NCBI RefSeq assembly: GCF_964059005.1
Contig: NZ_OZ060389.1
Coordinates: forward strand, 310,001-374,000
Source of the DNA: Buchnera aphidicola (Thelaxes suberi)
Lineage (GTDB): Bacteria; Pseudomonadota; Gammaproteobacteria; Enterobacterales; Enterobacteriaceae
Length of the DNA stretch: 64,000 nt
Reading direction: 5' to 3'
Shown one piece after another: positions 29,670 through 39,861 of the stretch. Position 1 is the first letter of the stretch, and each line of letters opens with the position of its first letter. The translations under genes were made by a program, and so were the position numbers. The notes below the pieces were generated by a model. It was not told the DNA's origin. It ran no database searches and saw only the letters and a list, made by a program, of their open reading frames with translations.

Positions 29670-31157
29670 TTAAAAGTTTTTACTAAACCAACATATATTA
29701 CGTGCTTGCATAATTAAATCTCCTGCTTTTTCAGATGTCAAACCTTCAATATCAATTAAATCATCTATACTTTGATCAGCTAAATTTGATAAAGATTTAA
29801 TTTTTTTTGATAATAATTGAAAAGCTAATTCTTTACTCATTCCATTTAAATGTAATAATTCTTGAATTGGTAATTCTTTTTCTAAATTTTGTATTCGTTC
29901 TTTTTCTAATATTTTTATATTTTCTTTTGCTTTTGTACGAATATTTTTTATTTGCTCTTCATTCATTCCATTAATGTTTAATAATTCTTTAAAAGGAACA
30001 TAAGCAATTTCTTCTAACGAAGAAAAACCAGAATTGATTAATAAATCTGAAGTTTTATCATCTATTTCTAAATATTTATTAAATTTTTTTTTCGTAATTA
30101 ATGTTTCTTTTTGATGTTTTTCATCCAAATCACTTGTAGTCATAACATTTAACTCCCATCCGCTTAATTGTGAAGCTAATCGCACATTTTGACCATTTCT
30201 TCCAATAGCTTGAGCTAAATTTAAAATATCTACTGCAATATCCATTGATTTGTGATCTTCATCTACAATAATTGACACTACTTCAGCAGGAGACATTGCA
30301 TTAATTACAAATTGAGCTGGATTATCATCCCATAAAACAACATCAATTCGTTCTCCACATAGTTCACTAGACACAGCTTGTACTCTAGCTCCACGCATCC
30401 CTACACAAGCTCCAACTGGATCAATACGTTTATCATTAGTCATTACTGCTATTTTTGCTCTTGATCCTGGATCTCTTGCAGCAGCTTTAATCTTAATAAT
30501 TTTTTCTCCAATCTCAGGAACTTCAATACGAAATAATTCAATTAACATCTCTGATTTAGATCTACTAATGAATAATTGAGCCCCTTTTAATTCAGGATTA
30601 ACATCATACAAAAATCCCCGAATTCGATCTCCTGGACGAAAATTTTCTCTTGGCAACATATCTTCTCTAGGTATGATACCTTCAGCATTATTTCCTAAAT
30701 CTAGAATTATACATTCTCTAGTATTCTTTTTTACTATTCCAGTAATTATTTCTCCTATTCGTGTTTTAAATTGTTCAATTACCATTAATCTTTCAGCTTC
30801 TCTTACTTTTTGTACTATAACTTGTTTAGCAGTTTGAGTTGTAATACGGTTAAAAGCGATAGAGTCAATCGTATATTCCATATAATCATATAACTTCAAA
30901 GAAGCATCTTCAAACTGAGCCGCTTCTAAAGTAATTTCTTTCGTAGGATGAACTACTTGTAAAACAATTTTCCATCTCCTAAAAGTATCAAATGTGCCAT
31001 TTTTTCTATTTATACTAACCCTAATATCTATATCTTGATCATAATTTTTCTTAGTAGCTGTTGATAATGCAATTTCTAATGCTTCAAATATTTTTTCTCG
31101 AGGTAAGGATTTTTCATTAGAAACAGATTCGACTACAGATAAAATTTCCTTATTCAT
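29670..31157 (-). CDS. nusA: Transcription factor NusA
   Basis: Modulates pausing, termination and antitermination. 495 residues from ATG 31157, the same length as E. coli, with the N-terminus [22 protein letters not shown]. An in-frame ATG three codons earlier (31166) directly abuts the GGAGG motif, while ATG 31157 is nine bases from it, so I prefer 31157. S1 domain, two KH domains ([28 protein letters not shown]) and both C-terminal acidic repeats ([20 protein letters not shown]) are present. rimP, which precedes nusA in E. coli, is missing. Confidence 0.96.
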   Translation of the reverse strand: MNKEILSVVESVSNEKSLPREKIFEALEIALSTATKKNYDQDIDIRVSINRKNGTFDTFRRWKIVLQVVHPTKEITLEAAQFEDASLKLYDYMEYTIDSIAFNRITTQTAKQVIVQKVREAERLMVIEQFKTRIGEIITGIVKKNTRECIILDLGNNAEGIIPREDMLPRENFRPGDRIRGFLYDVNPELKGAQLFISRSKSEMLIELFRIEVPEIGEKIIKIKAAARDPGSRAKIAVMTNDKRIDPVGACVGMRGARVQAVSSELCGERIDVVLWDDNPAQFVINAMSPAEVVSIIVDEDHKSMDIAVDILNLAQAIGRNGQNVRLASQLSGWELNVMTTSDLDEKHQKETLITKKKFNKYLEIDDKTSDLLINSGFSSLEEIAYVPFKELLNINGMNEEQIKNIRTKAKENIKILEKERIQNLEKELPIQELLHLNGMSKELAFQLLSKKIKSLSNLADQSIDDLIDIEGLTSEKAGDLIMQARNICWFSKNF

Positions 31158-31166
31158 AACAAGCAT

Positions 31167-31477
31167 CCTCCATCTAAATTGTTATATAAAAAATTTTTAT
31201 AAATATTTTTTTTAAACTATAATTTAATTAATTATAAAAATATAATAATGATAAAAATTGCTTTAACGTATTAAATATATTAGTAAGTATATTTAGTATG
31301 TAATATAAACGTATTAAATACATTTTTATATAATAAAAGCCCCTAAACCGCAGGAGCTTATTATATGAATCAAATTTTTATAAAAAAATATTTTTATATA
31401 TTTTATTTGATTATTAGTATCTTTAGATGTTTATTTAACAAAAAATTTTATAAAAATTATAAAAAATACAATATTCA
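31167..31477. other. nusA-tRNA-Leu spacer (rimP lost)
   Basis: 311 bases. It holds the leader of the nusA operon and the terminator at 31335-31359. In E. coli metY and rimP lie here; neither a second tRNA nor a RimP-like reading frame is visible. Confidence 0.45.
31335..31359 (-). terminator. Rho-independent terminator of secG-tRNA-Leu
   Basis: On the minus strand AAGCTCCT pairs over eight positions (one G-T wobble) with AGGGGCTT, with a GCGGTTT loop, followed by TTATTATA. It lies about 120 bases beyond the tRNA 3' end and before the nusA operon. Confidence 0.7.
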
Positions 31478-31563
31478 TACCGAGGATGGGATTTGAACCC
31501 ACATGCTTCAATTGAAGCACTACCCCCTCAAGATAGCGTGTTTACCAATTTCACCACCTCGGC
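31478..31563 (-). tRNA. leuU: tRNA-Leu (GAG)
   Basis: 86-base class II tRNA nearly identical to E. coli leuU. Minus-strand GCCGAGG acceptor pairs with CCTCGGT, discriminator A. Anticodon stem CTATC/GGTAG with loop TTGAGGG gives anticodon GAG. The long variable arm has a TGCTTCAATTGAAGCA stem. No CCA encoded. Lies between secG and nusA, as in E. coli. Confidence 0.95.
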
Positions 31564-31642
31564 ATTATTTTAATAAAAATATATAAAAAAAATAATTTTG
31601 TTATATTTGATCAATATTTTTACATATTATAAATAATAAAAA

Positions 31643-31972
31643 TTACTTTTTTTTATTTTCATTTTCTTTTTTTTGCATTTGACTATAAATATTATCATTT
31701 TTTGATAATAAAATATTTTTTTCTTGTTGATAAATATTAATTCTACATAAAAATATTGTTGTTATAAAAAATATAAAAGCACATATTCCTGTAAAAATTA
31801 CAACAAATTTATTTCTATTAGGGTTTATTTTTAATAGATTCATAGAAGCGTTAGCGCTACCATAAAATGTTGTATTTTCATCTTTTCCAGATTGCATAAT
31901 AATTAAAAAAATTAACACTAATGATATAAAAATAAAAGAAATTAAAATTAAATGATTCATAAAAATACTCAA
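31643..31972 (-). CDS. secG: SecG, protein-export membrane subunit
   Basis: Small SecYEG translocon subunit in the inner membrane. 109 residues (110 in E. coli). Two hydrophobic helices: residues 7-27 (LILISFIFISLVLIFLIIMQ) and about 55-75 (FVVIFTGICAFIFFITTIFL), joined by a loop with SGKDENTTFYGSANAS. The tail is Lys/Asn/Glu-rich. ATG 31960 (codon 5) is an alternative start. Upstream of tRNA-Leu(GAG), as in E. coli; glmM is missing behind it. Confidence 0.9.
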   Translation of the reverse strand: MSIFMNHLILISFIFISLVLIFLIIMQSGKDENTTFYGSANASMNLLKINPNRNKFVVIFTGICAFIFFITTIFLCRINIYQQEKNILLSKNDNIYSQMQKKENENKKK

Positions 31973-32367
31973 TTTTTATAAATTATTAGATATTATATAA
32001 AATTTATCTATAAAAAATTAAATTTGTATATATTAATAAATTTGTTAAATTTTCTATTTTTAAAAAAAAATTTTGTTTATTAATTATAAAAAATTTTTAA
32101 ATATAAATAATTATATATTTTATATATTAAATATAATTAAATTTGTTATTTACATATTATAACGATTTATATTTAGTATAACATTTGTATAATTATAATT
32201 AATGGTTTTAAATAATTATTAAATTTATAAATAAATAAAATCTAATTTATTATATAGATAATAATAAAAAATTTAAAACATATAAAATTAAAAATAAATA
32301 TTATTTCATATTTTGTAAAATATTTAAAAAAAATTAAACATAGTACAAAAATACTAAAAAATAGGTA

Positions 32368-32412
32368 ATGATTAATAACAATCCTTAATAATATATTGTC
32401 GTTATTAATCAT
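32368..32412. repeat. Perfect 12-bp inverted repeat in the ftsH-secG spacer
   Basis: ATGATTAATAAC (32368-32379) and GTTATTAATCAT (32401-32412) are exact reverse complements separated by 21 bases. On the minus strand the element is followed by a T-rich run, so it may terminate ftsH transcripts or fold in the secG leader. Function unknown. Confidence 0.6.
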
Positions 32413-32559
32413 CATCTACAATTACGTTACTATAATCGTAAATAAAAAGATATAATGAATAACCAATATTAAAAATATTTTTTTAAAATTATTTATATTT
32501 GTATTTGTTTTAAAACACATTATTAATCTAATTTATTTAAATTTTACAAAAAAATTTCT

Positions 32560-32576
32560 AGATAATTAAATTATCT
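32560..32576 (-). terminator. Possible ftsH terminator
   Basis: Minus-strand stem AGATAAT/ATTATCT with a three-base loop, about 50-70 bases after the ftsH stop and followed by AGAAATTTTTTT. An A/T-rich stem with T7 downstream; plausible as an intrinsic terminator. Confidence 0.4.
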
Positions 32577-32628
32577 CAATTAATATAATTCTTATATCTA
32601 ACATCGCAAAAATTATAATAATTTTTTA

Positions 32629-34464
32629 TTATTTTTCTTTATAATCAAAAGGGGGAGTAACATTTTTTTTATTCATTAATTCATCTATTTGTAGAGATTC
32701 AATTGTTTCATATTTTAATAAAGCATCTTTCATAGAATGTAAAATATCTAAATTTTTTGATAAAATATTCCTAGCTCTTTCATAATTTCGATCGATTATT
32801 ACCTTAATTTCTTTATCAATAATTCTTGCTGTCTTATCAGAAATAGATTTATTACGAGAAACATCTCTTCCTAAAAAAATTTCTTCTTCGTCTTTAAAAT
32901 ATAATAAAGGGCCTAATTTTTCTGAAAAACCCCATTTAGTAACCATATTACGAGCTAAACTTGTTGCAATCTTTATATCATTTGAAGCTCCAGTAGAAAC
33001 CAGTTTTTTACCATAAATTATTTCTTCCGCCAACCGACCTCCATATAATGTAGATATTTGACTTTCTAATTTATTACGGCTAATGCTTAAAGCATCTTCT
33101 GTAGGAAGAAAAAAAGTTACTCCTAAAGCTTTTCCTCGAGGAATAATCGTAACTTTATGAGCTGGATCATGTTCTGGAACTAATCTTCCTACAATAGCAT
33201 GACCAGCTTCATGATAAGCTGTAGCTTCTTTTTGAAACTCACTCATAACCATGGATTTTCTTTCCGCACCTAATAATATTTTATCTTTTGCTTTTTCAAA
33301 AGCAAACATAGAAACAACTGTTTTTCCACAACGAGCAGAAAATAAAGCAGCTTCGTTAACTAAATTTGCTAAATCTGCACCAGAAAAACCAGGAGTACCT
33401 CTTGCAATAGTCATAGAATTAACATCCTTTTTGAAAGGAATTTTTTTCATATGCAAATCTAATATATTTTTTCTACCCCTGATATCAGGTAACGACACTA
33501 CAACTTGTCTATCAAATCTACCAGGCCTTAATAATGCTGGATCTAATACATCAGGTCTATTAGTTGCAGCAATTAAAATTACCCCTTCATTTCCTTCAAA
33601 CCCATCCATTTCAACAAGCATTTGATTTAAAGTTTGTTCTCTTTCATCATGCCCTCCTCCTAAACCAGCTCCTCTCTGTCTACCTACTGCGTCAATTTCA
33701 TCAATAAATATAATACAAGGAGCAACTCGTCTAGATTGTTCAAACATATCTCGAACTCTAGATGCCCCAACTCCTACAAACATTTCTACAAAATCAGAAC
33801 CCGAAATAGTAAAAAAAGGAACTTTAGCTTCTCCTGCAATAGCTTTAGCTAATAAAGTTTTACCAGTTCCAGGAGGTCCAATCATTAAAATTCCCTTTGG
33901 TATTTTAGCTCCTAATTTTTTAAATTTTTCAGGTTCTCTTAAGTATTCTACTAATTCTTCTACTTCTTCTTTAGCTTCATCACATCCTGCAACGTCATTA
34001 AAAGTAATTTTTATTTCATTCTCCATTAACATTTTAGCTTTACTTTTTCCAAAAGATAATGCTCCTTTTCCACCTCCATTAATTTGAATTTGTTTCATAA
34101 AAAAGAGCCAAATACCTATTAAAAACAACATTGGAAACCAAGAAAACATTAAAGAAATGAACCAATTAGGTTGTTCTGGAGCTATTCCTGTAATTTTAAT
34201 ATGATTTTTTAATAAATTATCTAATAGTCTAGGATCATTCATAGGAACATATGTACCATATTGACTACTATCTTTTTTAATGACTTTGATATAATTACTG
34301 TTAATTTGTACTTCATGAATTTGATCTTGGTTAATTTCTGTTTTAAAAGTAGAATAATCTACTTTTTTAAGTTTTATACTATTTACATTAATGCTTTGGA
34401 AAATAGACATCACTAAAATTGAAATTATCAACCAAAAGATCAAATTTTTAGTCGTATCATTCAA
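32629..34464 (-). CDS. ftsH: FtsH, membrane-bound AAA+ zinc protease
   Basis: Inner-membrane protease for quality control. I choose TTG 34464: GAGG lies eight bases before it and the N-terminus [13 protein letters not shown] aligns with E. coli (MSDM)AKNLILWLV; the ATG at 34503 adds 13 unrelated residues. This gives 611 residues against 644-647; the loss is at the C-terminal tail. Two membrane helices (about 8-25 and 98-120), Walker A GPPGTGKT, Walker [12 protein letters not shown], second region of homology [21 protein letters not shown], and zinc motif HEAGH are all present. Downstream of rlmE, as in E. coli. Confidence 0.96.
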   Translation of the reverse strand: MNDTTKNLIFWLIISILVMSIFQSINVNSIKLKKVDYSTFKTEINQDQIHEVQINSNYIKVIKKDSSQYGTYVPMNDPRLLDNLLKNHIKITGIAPEQPNWFISLMFSWFPMLFLIGIWLFFMKQIQINGGGKGALSFGKSKAKMLMENEIKITFNDVAGCDEAKEEVEELVEYLREPEKFKKLGAKIPKGILMIGPPGTGKTLLAKAIAGEAKVPFFTISGSDFVEMFVGVGASRVRDMFEQSRRVAPCIIFIDEIDAVGRQRGAGLGGGHDEREQTLNQMLVEMDGFEGNEGVILIAATNRPDVLDPALLRPGRFDRQVVVSLPDIRGRKNILDLHMKKIPFKKDVNSMTIARGTPGFSGADLANLVNEAALFSARCGKTVVSMFAFEKAKDKILLGAERKSMVMSEFQKEATAYHEAGHAIVGRLVPEHDPAHKVTIIPRGKALGVTFFLPTEDALSISRNKLESQISTLYGGRLAEEIIYGKKLVSTGASNDIKIATSLARNMVTKWGFSEKLGPLLYFKDEEEIFLGRDVSRNKSISDKTARIIDKEIKVIIDRNYERARNILSKNLDILHSMKDALLKYETIESLQIDELMNKKNVTPPFDYKEK

Positions 34465-34512
34465 AAAAGTAACCTCATAATAATTACAAAATTTAAATAA
34501 CAACAGATAATT

Positions 34513-35148
34513 TTATTTTTTTTTATTACCTGCAACAATGAAAACTTCACGTGAATACGATCGTGATGATTTCGGTTTTCTTATTTTAACAGACGAAAAA
34601 TAGCTACGTATTGTTCTTAAATATGCATCGAATCCATCTCCCTGAAAAACTTTAACTAAAAAACAACCTGAATTAATCAAAACTATTTTCGCAATACTAA
34701 AAGCTAATTGAGCTAAATAAATAGATTTAGAAACATCTATTGATGCAATACCAGTAGTTTTAGGCGCCATATCTGATACTAATAAATCAATAGGTTTTTT
34801 TTTTAAATAACCTAAAAATGAATCCAAAAACTCTTGTTTCATTACATCTCCCTGAATGAATGATACCCCTTCTATTGGTTTCATAAAAGTAATATCAATG
34901 GCAATAATTTCTCTGTTTTTTTGTAATATTGTTTTTTTTGCAATGTACTGAGACCAACCTCCTGGATATGATCCTAAATCTACTATATGTTTTTTATTTG
35001 TAATAATATTATCAATACGATCAATTTCTTCTAATTTAAACCAAGATCGAGAGCGTATTTTTCTTTCATGTGCATCACGTGTGTATTTATCTTTAAAATA
35101 ACACTTAAACCGATTTAAATAATTAATAGATCGATTTTTTTTATTCAT
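34513..35148 (-). CDS. rlmE: RlmE (FtsJ/RrmJ), 23S rRNA 2'-O-methyltransferase
   Basis: SAM-dependent methylation of U2552 in 23S rRNA. 211 residues (209 in E. coli). RSRSWFKLEEID, the SAM motif VDLGSYPGGWSQY, LVSDMAPKTTGIASID and VKVFQGDGFDAY contain the K-D-K-E catalytic set. Just 48 bases upstream of ftsH's chosen start, as in the E. coli rlmE-ftsH operon. Retained together with RluC and RluD, so 23S modification is fairly complete. Confidence 0.95.
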   Translation of the reverse strand: MNKKNRSINYLNRFKCYFKDKYTRDAHERKIRSRSWFKLEEIDRIDNIITNKKHIVDLGSYPGGWSQYIAKKTILQKNREIIAIDITFMKPIEGVSFIQGDVMKQEFLDSFLGYLKKKPIDLLVSDMAPKTTGIASIDVSKSIYLAQLAFSIAKIVLINSGCFLVKVFQGDGFDAYLRTIRSYFSSVKIRKPKSSRSYSREVFIVAGNKKK

Positions 35149-35346
35149 AATATTTCTTCATAGTTTAATGTTTAAAAAAATAAATATTTTTGAATTATAT
35201 AAAATCATAAATTGTAATATTTATTAATAATCAAAAAATATAAACAAAATATTTTTCTAATTAAATTTTATTGACTTAATTTCATATTTTAAAATAAATA
35301 AAAATATTTTATATCTTATGAATAAAAATTTAACTAAAAGAAGAAT

Positions 35347-35826
35347 TTAAATATGTTCAATACTCAAAATTTTATATGATACTGAACCTCGAGGGGTTTT
35401 AACTGATACAATATCATTTATTTTTTTGCCTATTAAATAACGAGCAACAGGAGAATTAATTGAAATTAATTTTTTTTTAAAATTAGATTCATCATCTCCG
35501 ACAATCCGATATGTACTAATTTTTTTTTGAAATATATTTAAAATTGTAATTGTAGATCCAAAAATAACTCGACCATTGCTATTAATTTTTTTAATATCTA
35601 TAATATTTGCTTTTGATAATATCGTTTCAATATATCTAATTCTTCCTTCACAAAAACTCTGTTCTTCACGAGCTGCATGATATTCAGCATTTTCTTTTAA
35701 ATCTCCATGATTTCTTGCTTCTTTTAAAGCATTAATAATTTGGGGTCTTTTAATTTTTTTTAATATGTTTAATTCTTTTATAAGTTTTTTTTCACCAGAT
35801 ATTGTAATAGGAATTTGATCTATCAT
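35347..35826 (-). CDS. greA: Transcript cleavage factor GreA
   Basis: Rescues backtracked RNA polymerase. 159 residues (158 in E. coli). N-terminal coiled coil (about 10-75) with the acidic tip in NHGDLKENAEYHAAREEQ; C-terminal FKBP-like domain with GDDESNFKKKLISINSPVARYLIGKK. About 200 bases upstream of rlmE on the same strand. Backtracked or slipped complexes may be frequent on a template so full of A/T runs, but that is inference. Confidence 0.95.
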   Translation of the reverse strand: MIDQIPITISGEKKLIKELNILKKIKRPQIINALKEARNHGDLKENAEYHAAREEQSFCEGRIRYIETILSKANIIDIKKINSNGRVIFGSTITILNIFQKKISTYRIVGDDESNFKKKLISINSPVARYLIGKKINDIVSVKTPRGSVSYKILSIEHI

Positions 35827-36203
35827 ACTATATTCTCCATAATCTATTCTATTAAATATATCTAAATTAAAATATTAGGATTTACAATGATTAACTTTTT
35901 AATAAAATAGTGATATAGATATTGTAATATTAAAAGTAAAAATAGAATTAAAATCAAAAATAGAAAAAAATTTTTATTTATATTTAAAATAATTAGTATA
36001 GTATTATATACTATATATAAATAATTTTTATTCACTATAATAAATACTATAATTGAATAAAATTCATTGGTTTTATTAATCTAACTACTTAATAATTATT
36101 AATTTTTATTATAATATACAGATCATTAATAAATCTAATAGTATTTTTATAATCAATTATTTGTTAAATATGATTTCACTATATAAAAATAAATCACATA
36201 CAT
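35827..36203. other. greA-ibaG divergent spacer
   Basis: 377 bases with no gene. It contains a palindrome, TATAGTAT (35997-36004) and ATACTATA (36008-36015), around TAT. Both genes must be promoted from here, but base composition makes -10/-35 assignments unreliable. Confidence 0.4.
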
Positions 36204-36458
36204 ATGATCATAAAAAAAATAAAAAAAATAATTCAAGAAAAAATATCATTACAAGAAATCTATGTTGAAGGGGATGAAAATAATATAAAAATTATTGCAG
36301 TTGATAAAATATTTCATAATATGAATTCTTTGCAACGACAAAAAATTATATACGCCCCTCTAACAGTTTATATTACAAATAAAACTATTCACGCTATCAA
36401 CATTTATACTTTTACACCTGAAGAATGGAAAAAAAAAAGTAAAAAAATTTCTTTTTAA
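36204..36458 (+). CDS. ibaG: IbaG (YrbA), BolA-family protein
   Basis: 84 residues, same length as E. coli IbaG. VYVEGDENNIKIIAVDKIFHNMNSLQRQKIIYAPL matches the BolA fold core, and HAINIYTFTPEEWKKK matches the E. coli end HAVSIKAYTPAEWA. BolA-like proteins work with monothiol glutaredoxins on Fe-S clusters. E. coli has murA immediately downstream; here a 444-base empty stretch follows. Confidence 0.9.
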   Translation: MIIKKIKKIIQEKISLQEIYVEGDENNIKIIAVDKIFHNMNSLQRQKIIYAPLTVYITNKTIHAINIYTFTPEEWKKKSKKISF

Positions 36459-36561
36459 ATGAAATAATTTTATAAAATATATAAATTAAAAAATTAATTT
36501 TTAATTAATTAAATATTTTAAATAAAATATAAAATTTAAAATTTATGATATAAACATAAAA

Positions 36562-36594
36562 TTTTCTATATTTTTTATTAAAAAATATAGAAAA
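36562..36594 (+). repeat. Perfect 15-bp inverted repeat in the murA gap
   Basis: TTTTCTATATTTTTT (36562-36576) and AAAAAATATAGAAAA (36580-36594) pair exactly around an ATT loop. The pairing is long enough to be unlikely by chance even at this composition. It could end ibaG transcription or protect a 3' end. About 100 bases after the ibaG stop. Confidence 0.6.
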
Positions 36595-36724
36595 CAGATA
36601 TTTAAGAAATTTTTTATTAATTTTAATTTTATAAAAGATTAAATATGTTTATAAAATATAATTTTATTAGATATATTTAATAAATTAAAAAAAATATTTT
36701 ATACATATAATAAAAAATTTAATT

Positions 36725-36749
36725 AAAATACATATTTATATGTATTTTT
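36725..36749 (+). terminator. Hairpin with T-tail before rplU
   Basis: AAAATACATA (36725-36734) and TATGTATTTT (36739-36748) are exact reverse complements around a TTTA loop; the 3' arm ends in a run of five T. It has the shape of an intrinsic terminator, separating ibaG (or the lost murA) from rplU-rpmA. Confidence 0.5.
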
Positions 36750-36902
36750 AAATAAAAGTAAAAGTTTTTTTAAAAAAACAGAGTTTTAATTTTTATTGAA
36801 AAATTATTTATTTACATGATAATTTAAATACATATATGAATTAATAATTCAATAAATTAAAATAAAAAATTTTAAATTTTTAATAATAAGGAAAAAAATT
36901 TT

Positions 36903-37214
36903 ATGTATGCCATTTTTATTAGTGGAGGTAAACAATATCGTGTTTCAGAAGGCGATATAATAAAAATAGAAAGATTAACAGAATCTATTGGATCTATAAT
37001 AAAAATAAAAAAAATATTAATGATCAATAAAAATAATAAAAAAAAATTAGGTCAACCATATTTACAAAATTCATATATTGATGCTCAAATATCAGAACAA
37101 GGAAAATTAAAAAAAATTAATATTATTAAATTCAAAAGAAGAAAACACTATAAAAAAACACAAGGTCATAGACAGCTATTTACTTCAATAAAAATTATGA
37201 AAATCCACTACTAA
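36903..37214 (+). CDS. rplU: Ribosomal protein L21
   Basis: 103 residues, same as E. coli. Begins [23 protein letters not shown] and ends in the basic [23 protein letters not shown] segment. AAGGAAAAAAATTTT before the ATG. First gene of the rplU-rpmA-obgE group, as in E. coli. Confidence 0.96.
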   Translation: MYAIFISGGKQYRVSEGDIIKIERLTESIGSIIKIKKILMINKNNKKKLGQPYLQNSYIDAQISEQGKLKKINIIKFKRRKHYKKTQGHRQLFTSIKIMKIHY

Positions 37215-37228
37215 TAAAGAGAAAAAAA

Positions 37229-37480
37229 ATGGCACATAAAAAAGCTGGAGGTTCAACTCGAAATGGTCGAGATTCAAACCCCAAAAAATTAGGAGTAAAA
37301 AAATTTGGGGGGGAACATGTCGTAGCAGGATGTATTTTAGTAAGACAAAGAGGAACAAAATTTCATCCCGGTTTAAATGTAAAATGTGGTAAAGATCACA
37401 CTTTATTTGCTATAAAACATGGATTTGTTCAATTTATAAAAAAAGGAAAAAATAATCGTAATTATATTAATATTATTTAA
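37229..37480 (+). CDS. rpmA: Ribosomal protein L27
   Basis: 83 residues (85 in E. coli). [28 protein letters not shown] is diagnostic; the N-terminus reaches the peptidyl-transferase centre. 14 bases after rplU, with AAAGAG before the ATG, so both are probably co-translated. Confidence 0.97.
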   Translation: MAHKKAGGSTRNGRDSNPKKLGVKKFGGEHVVAGCILVRQRGTKFHPGLNVKCGKDHTLFAIKHGFVQFIKKGKNNRNYINII

Positions 37481-37525
37481 TTAATGTAGTAATTATTATC
37501 AATAATATAAAAAATTAAATATTAA

Positions 37526-38566
<1,041 letters not shown>

Positions 38567-38594
38567 TTATTTTAAAAATATAGATATACATTTT

Positions 38595-38639
38595 ATTTTT
38601 TTCAACTCGGATAAAATTATATCTCGTGTTGAAAAAAAT
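38595..38639. terminator. Two-way terminator between obgE and rpsI
   Basis: ATTTTTTTCAAC (38595-38606) pairs with GTTGAAAAAAAT (38628-38639); inside it, after a T/T mismatch, CG-GATA pairs with TATC-CG around AAATTA with one bulge. Symmetric A/T tails let it serve both converging operons. The clearest terminator in the window. Confidence 0.75.
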
Positions 38640-38646
38640 ATTCTAA

Positions 38647-39030
38647 TTAACGTTTTGAAAATTGCGGTTTTTTTCTGGATTTTCTTAAACCTACTTTTTT
38701 TCTTTCTACTTCTCTAGAATCTCTAGTAACAAATCCTGATTTTTTTAATATAGATTTAAAAGTTTGATCATAATTAATTAAAGCACGAGTTATTCCGTGA
38801 CGTATTGCTCCTGCTTGTCCAGAATTACCTCCTCCTTTTACAGTTATATATAAATCCATTTTATCATTCATATTAACTAAAAATAAAGGTTGCAAAATTA
38901 TTTTTCTAGCATTTTCCCTTAAAAAATATTTTTCTATGGCAAATTTATTAATTATAATATTACCACTTCCTTTTTTTATAAAAACACGAGCTGAAGAACT
39001 TTTTCTTCTACCTGTCCCATAATTTTGCAT
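38647..39030 (-). CDS. rpsI: Ribosomal protein S9
   Basis: 127 residues (130 in E. coli). [40 protein letters not shown] and the C-terminal [11 protein letters not shown], whose last arginine touches P-site tRNA, are conserved. Follows rplM by 28 bases. Confidence 0.97.
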   Translation of the reverse strand: MQNYGTGRRKSSSARVFIKKGSGNIIINKFAIEKYFLRENARKIILQPLFLVNMNDKMDLYITVKGGGNSGQAGAIRHGITRALINYDQTFKSILKKSGFVTRDSREVERKKVGLRKSRKKPQFSKR

Positions 39031-39058
39031 AATTATAATTGCCTGATATTGTTAAAAT

Positions 39059-39487
39059 CTAAATTTTTAATAATTGTGGATTTTGAGCTGCATGAGTATG
39101 TTCTGAATCCGAAAAAATTTTTAAGTTTTTTAATACGGATTTGCTTAATGTGTTTTTTGGTAACATACCTTTCACTGCAAGATAAATAACACGTTCTGGA
39201 TTTTTAATAATCATGTCTTTAAAACTAATTTTTTTAATTCCACCTATATATCCTGTGTGATGGTAATACATTTTATCGCTATTTTTCTTTCCTGTTAATA
39301 ATATTTTTTTAGCGTTAATAACAATTATATAATCACCAGTATCCATATGACTAGTATATTCTGGTTTATGTTTACCTCTTAGATATGTAGATAAAATAGT
39401 TGCTAATCTTCCTAATATTTTATTTTTGGCATCTATATAATACCATTTTTTTTCAATTTCATTTTTTTTTGCTGAAAAAGTTTTCAT
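39059..39487 (-). CDS. rplM: Ribosomal protein L13
   Basis: 142 residues from ATG 39487, exactly the E. coli length, beginning MKTFSAKKNEIEKKWYYIDA (E. coli [20 protein letters not shown]). An upstream in-frame ATG at 39511 would add eight unaligned residues. AGG lies about ten bases before 39487. DTGDYIIVINA, YYHHTGYIGGIK and AVKGMLPKNTL are typical. Confidence 0.96.
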   Translation of the reverse strand: MKTFSAKKNEIEKKWYYIDAKNKILGRLATILSTYLRGKHKPEYTSHMDTGDYIIVINAKKILLTGKKNSDKMYYHHTGYIGGIKKISFKDMIIKNPERVIYLAVKGMLPKNTLSKSVLKNLKIFSDSEHTHAAQNPQLLKI

Positions 39488-39861
39488 ATTTATATAACCT
39501 ATATGATTCAAAATTTTTGTATATAAAATATTTCATTTAAAGATACAATAATATTGTATATAAAAAAATTTTTTAAAATATACAGATTATTAAATTAAAT
39601 AAATTTTAATTAAAATCTATTAAAAATAATAACACGATCAATTTAATAATTAAAGTATATTCATTATAATTAAAGTTCATAACTAAATTAAACAAAAATA
39701 TTCATGTATTATATGAATAATATTATAATAAATATAATTAATGAATGAAAAATTATAATTTTAAATCATAGTCTAATTTAGATAAAAATTATATTGCAAT
39801 CTAAAATTAAAAAGATTTATCATTATTTCATGTATGTAAATTACATAGTGGATTTTAAAAT
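39488..39861. other. rplM-pheA divergent spacer
   Basis: About 374 bases with no gene. In the pheA leader AATTTAGAT (39775-39783) pairs with ATCTAAAATT (39799-39808, one bulge); TATTCAT/ATGAATA forms a smaller hairpin near 39700-39720. Neither is followed by a T-run on the plus strand, and there is no short ORF rich in Phe codons, so the E. coli pheL attenuator is not present. Confidence 0.45.

Larger units (their letters stand above)
31973..32628. other. Long spacer between ftsH and secG (glmM and folP lost)
   Basis: 656 bases, the longest gene-free stretch in the window. No reading frame or RNA gene is recognised. E. coli has folP and glmM between ftsH and secG; nothing resembling either remains. 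Three inverted repeats stand out: a perfect 12-base pair at 32368-32379/32401-32412, a perfect 7-base hairpin at 32560-32576, and TTACG/CGTAA at 32422-32441. Confidence 0.5.
36459..36902. other. Gap where murA is expected, with two perfect hairpins
   Basis: 444 A/T-rich bases between ibaG and rplU, no gene or recognisable MurA remnant. It holds a 15-base perfect inverted repeat (36562-36594) and a 10-base one followed by T (36725-36749). A run of seven T followed by seven A (around 36764-36778) is a further self-complementary element. Confidence 0.5.

Noticed and set aside
39700..39861. pheL-type attenuator before pheA
   Set aside because: A hairpin exists, but there is no Phe-rich leader peptide and no T-run on the coding strand.
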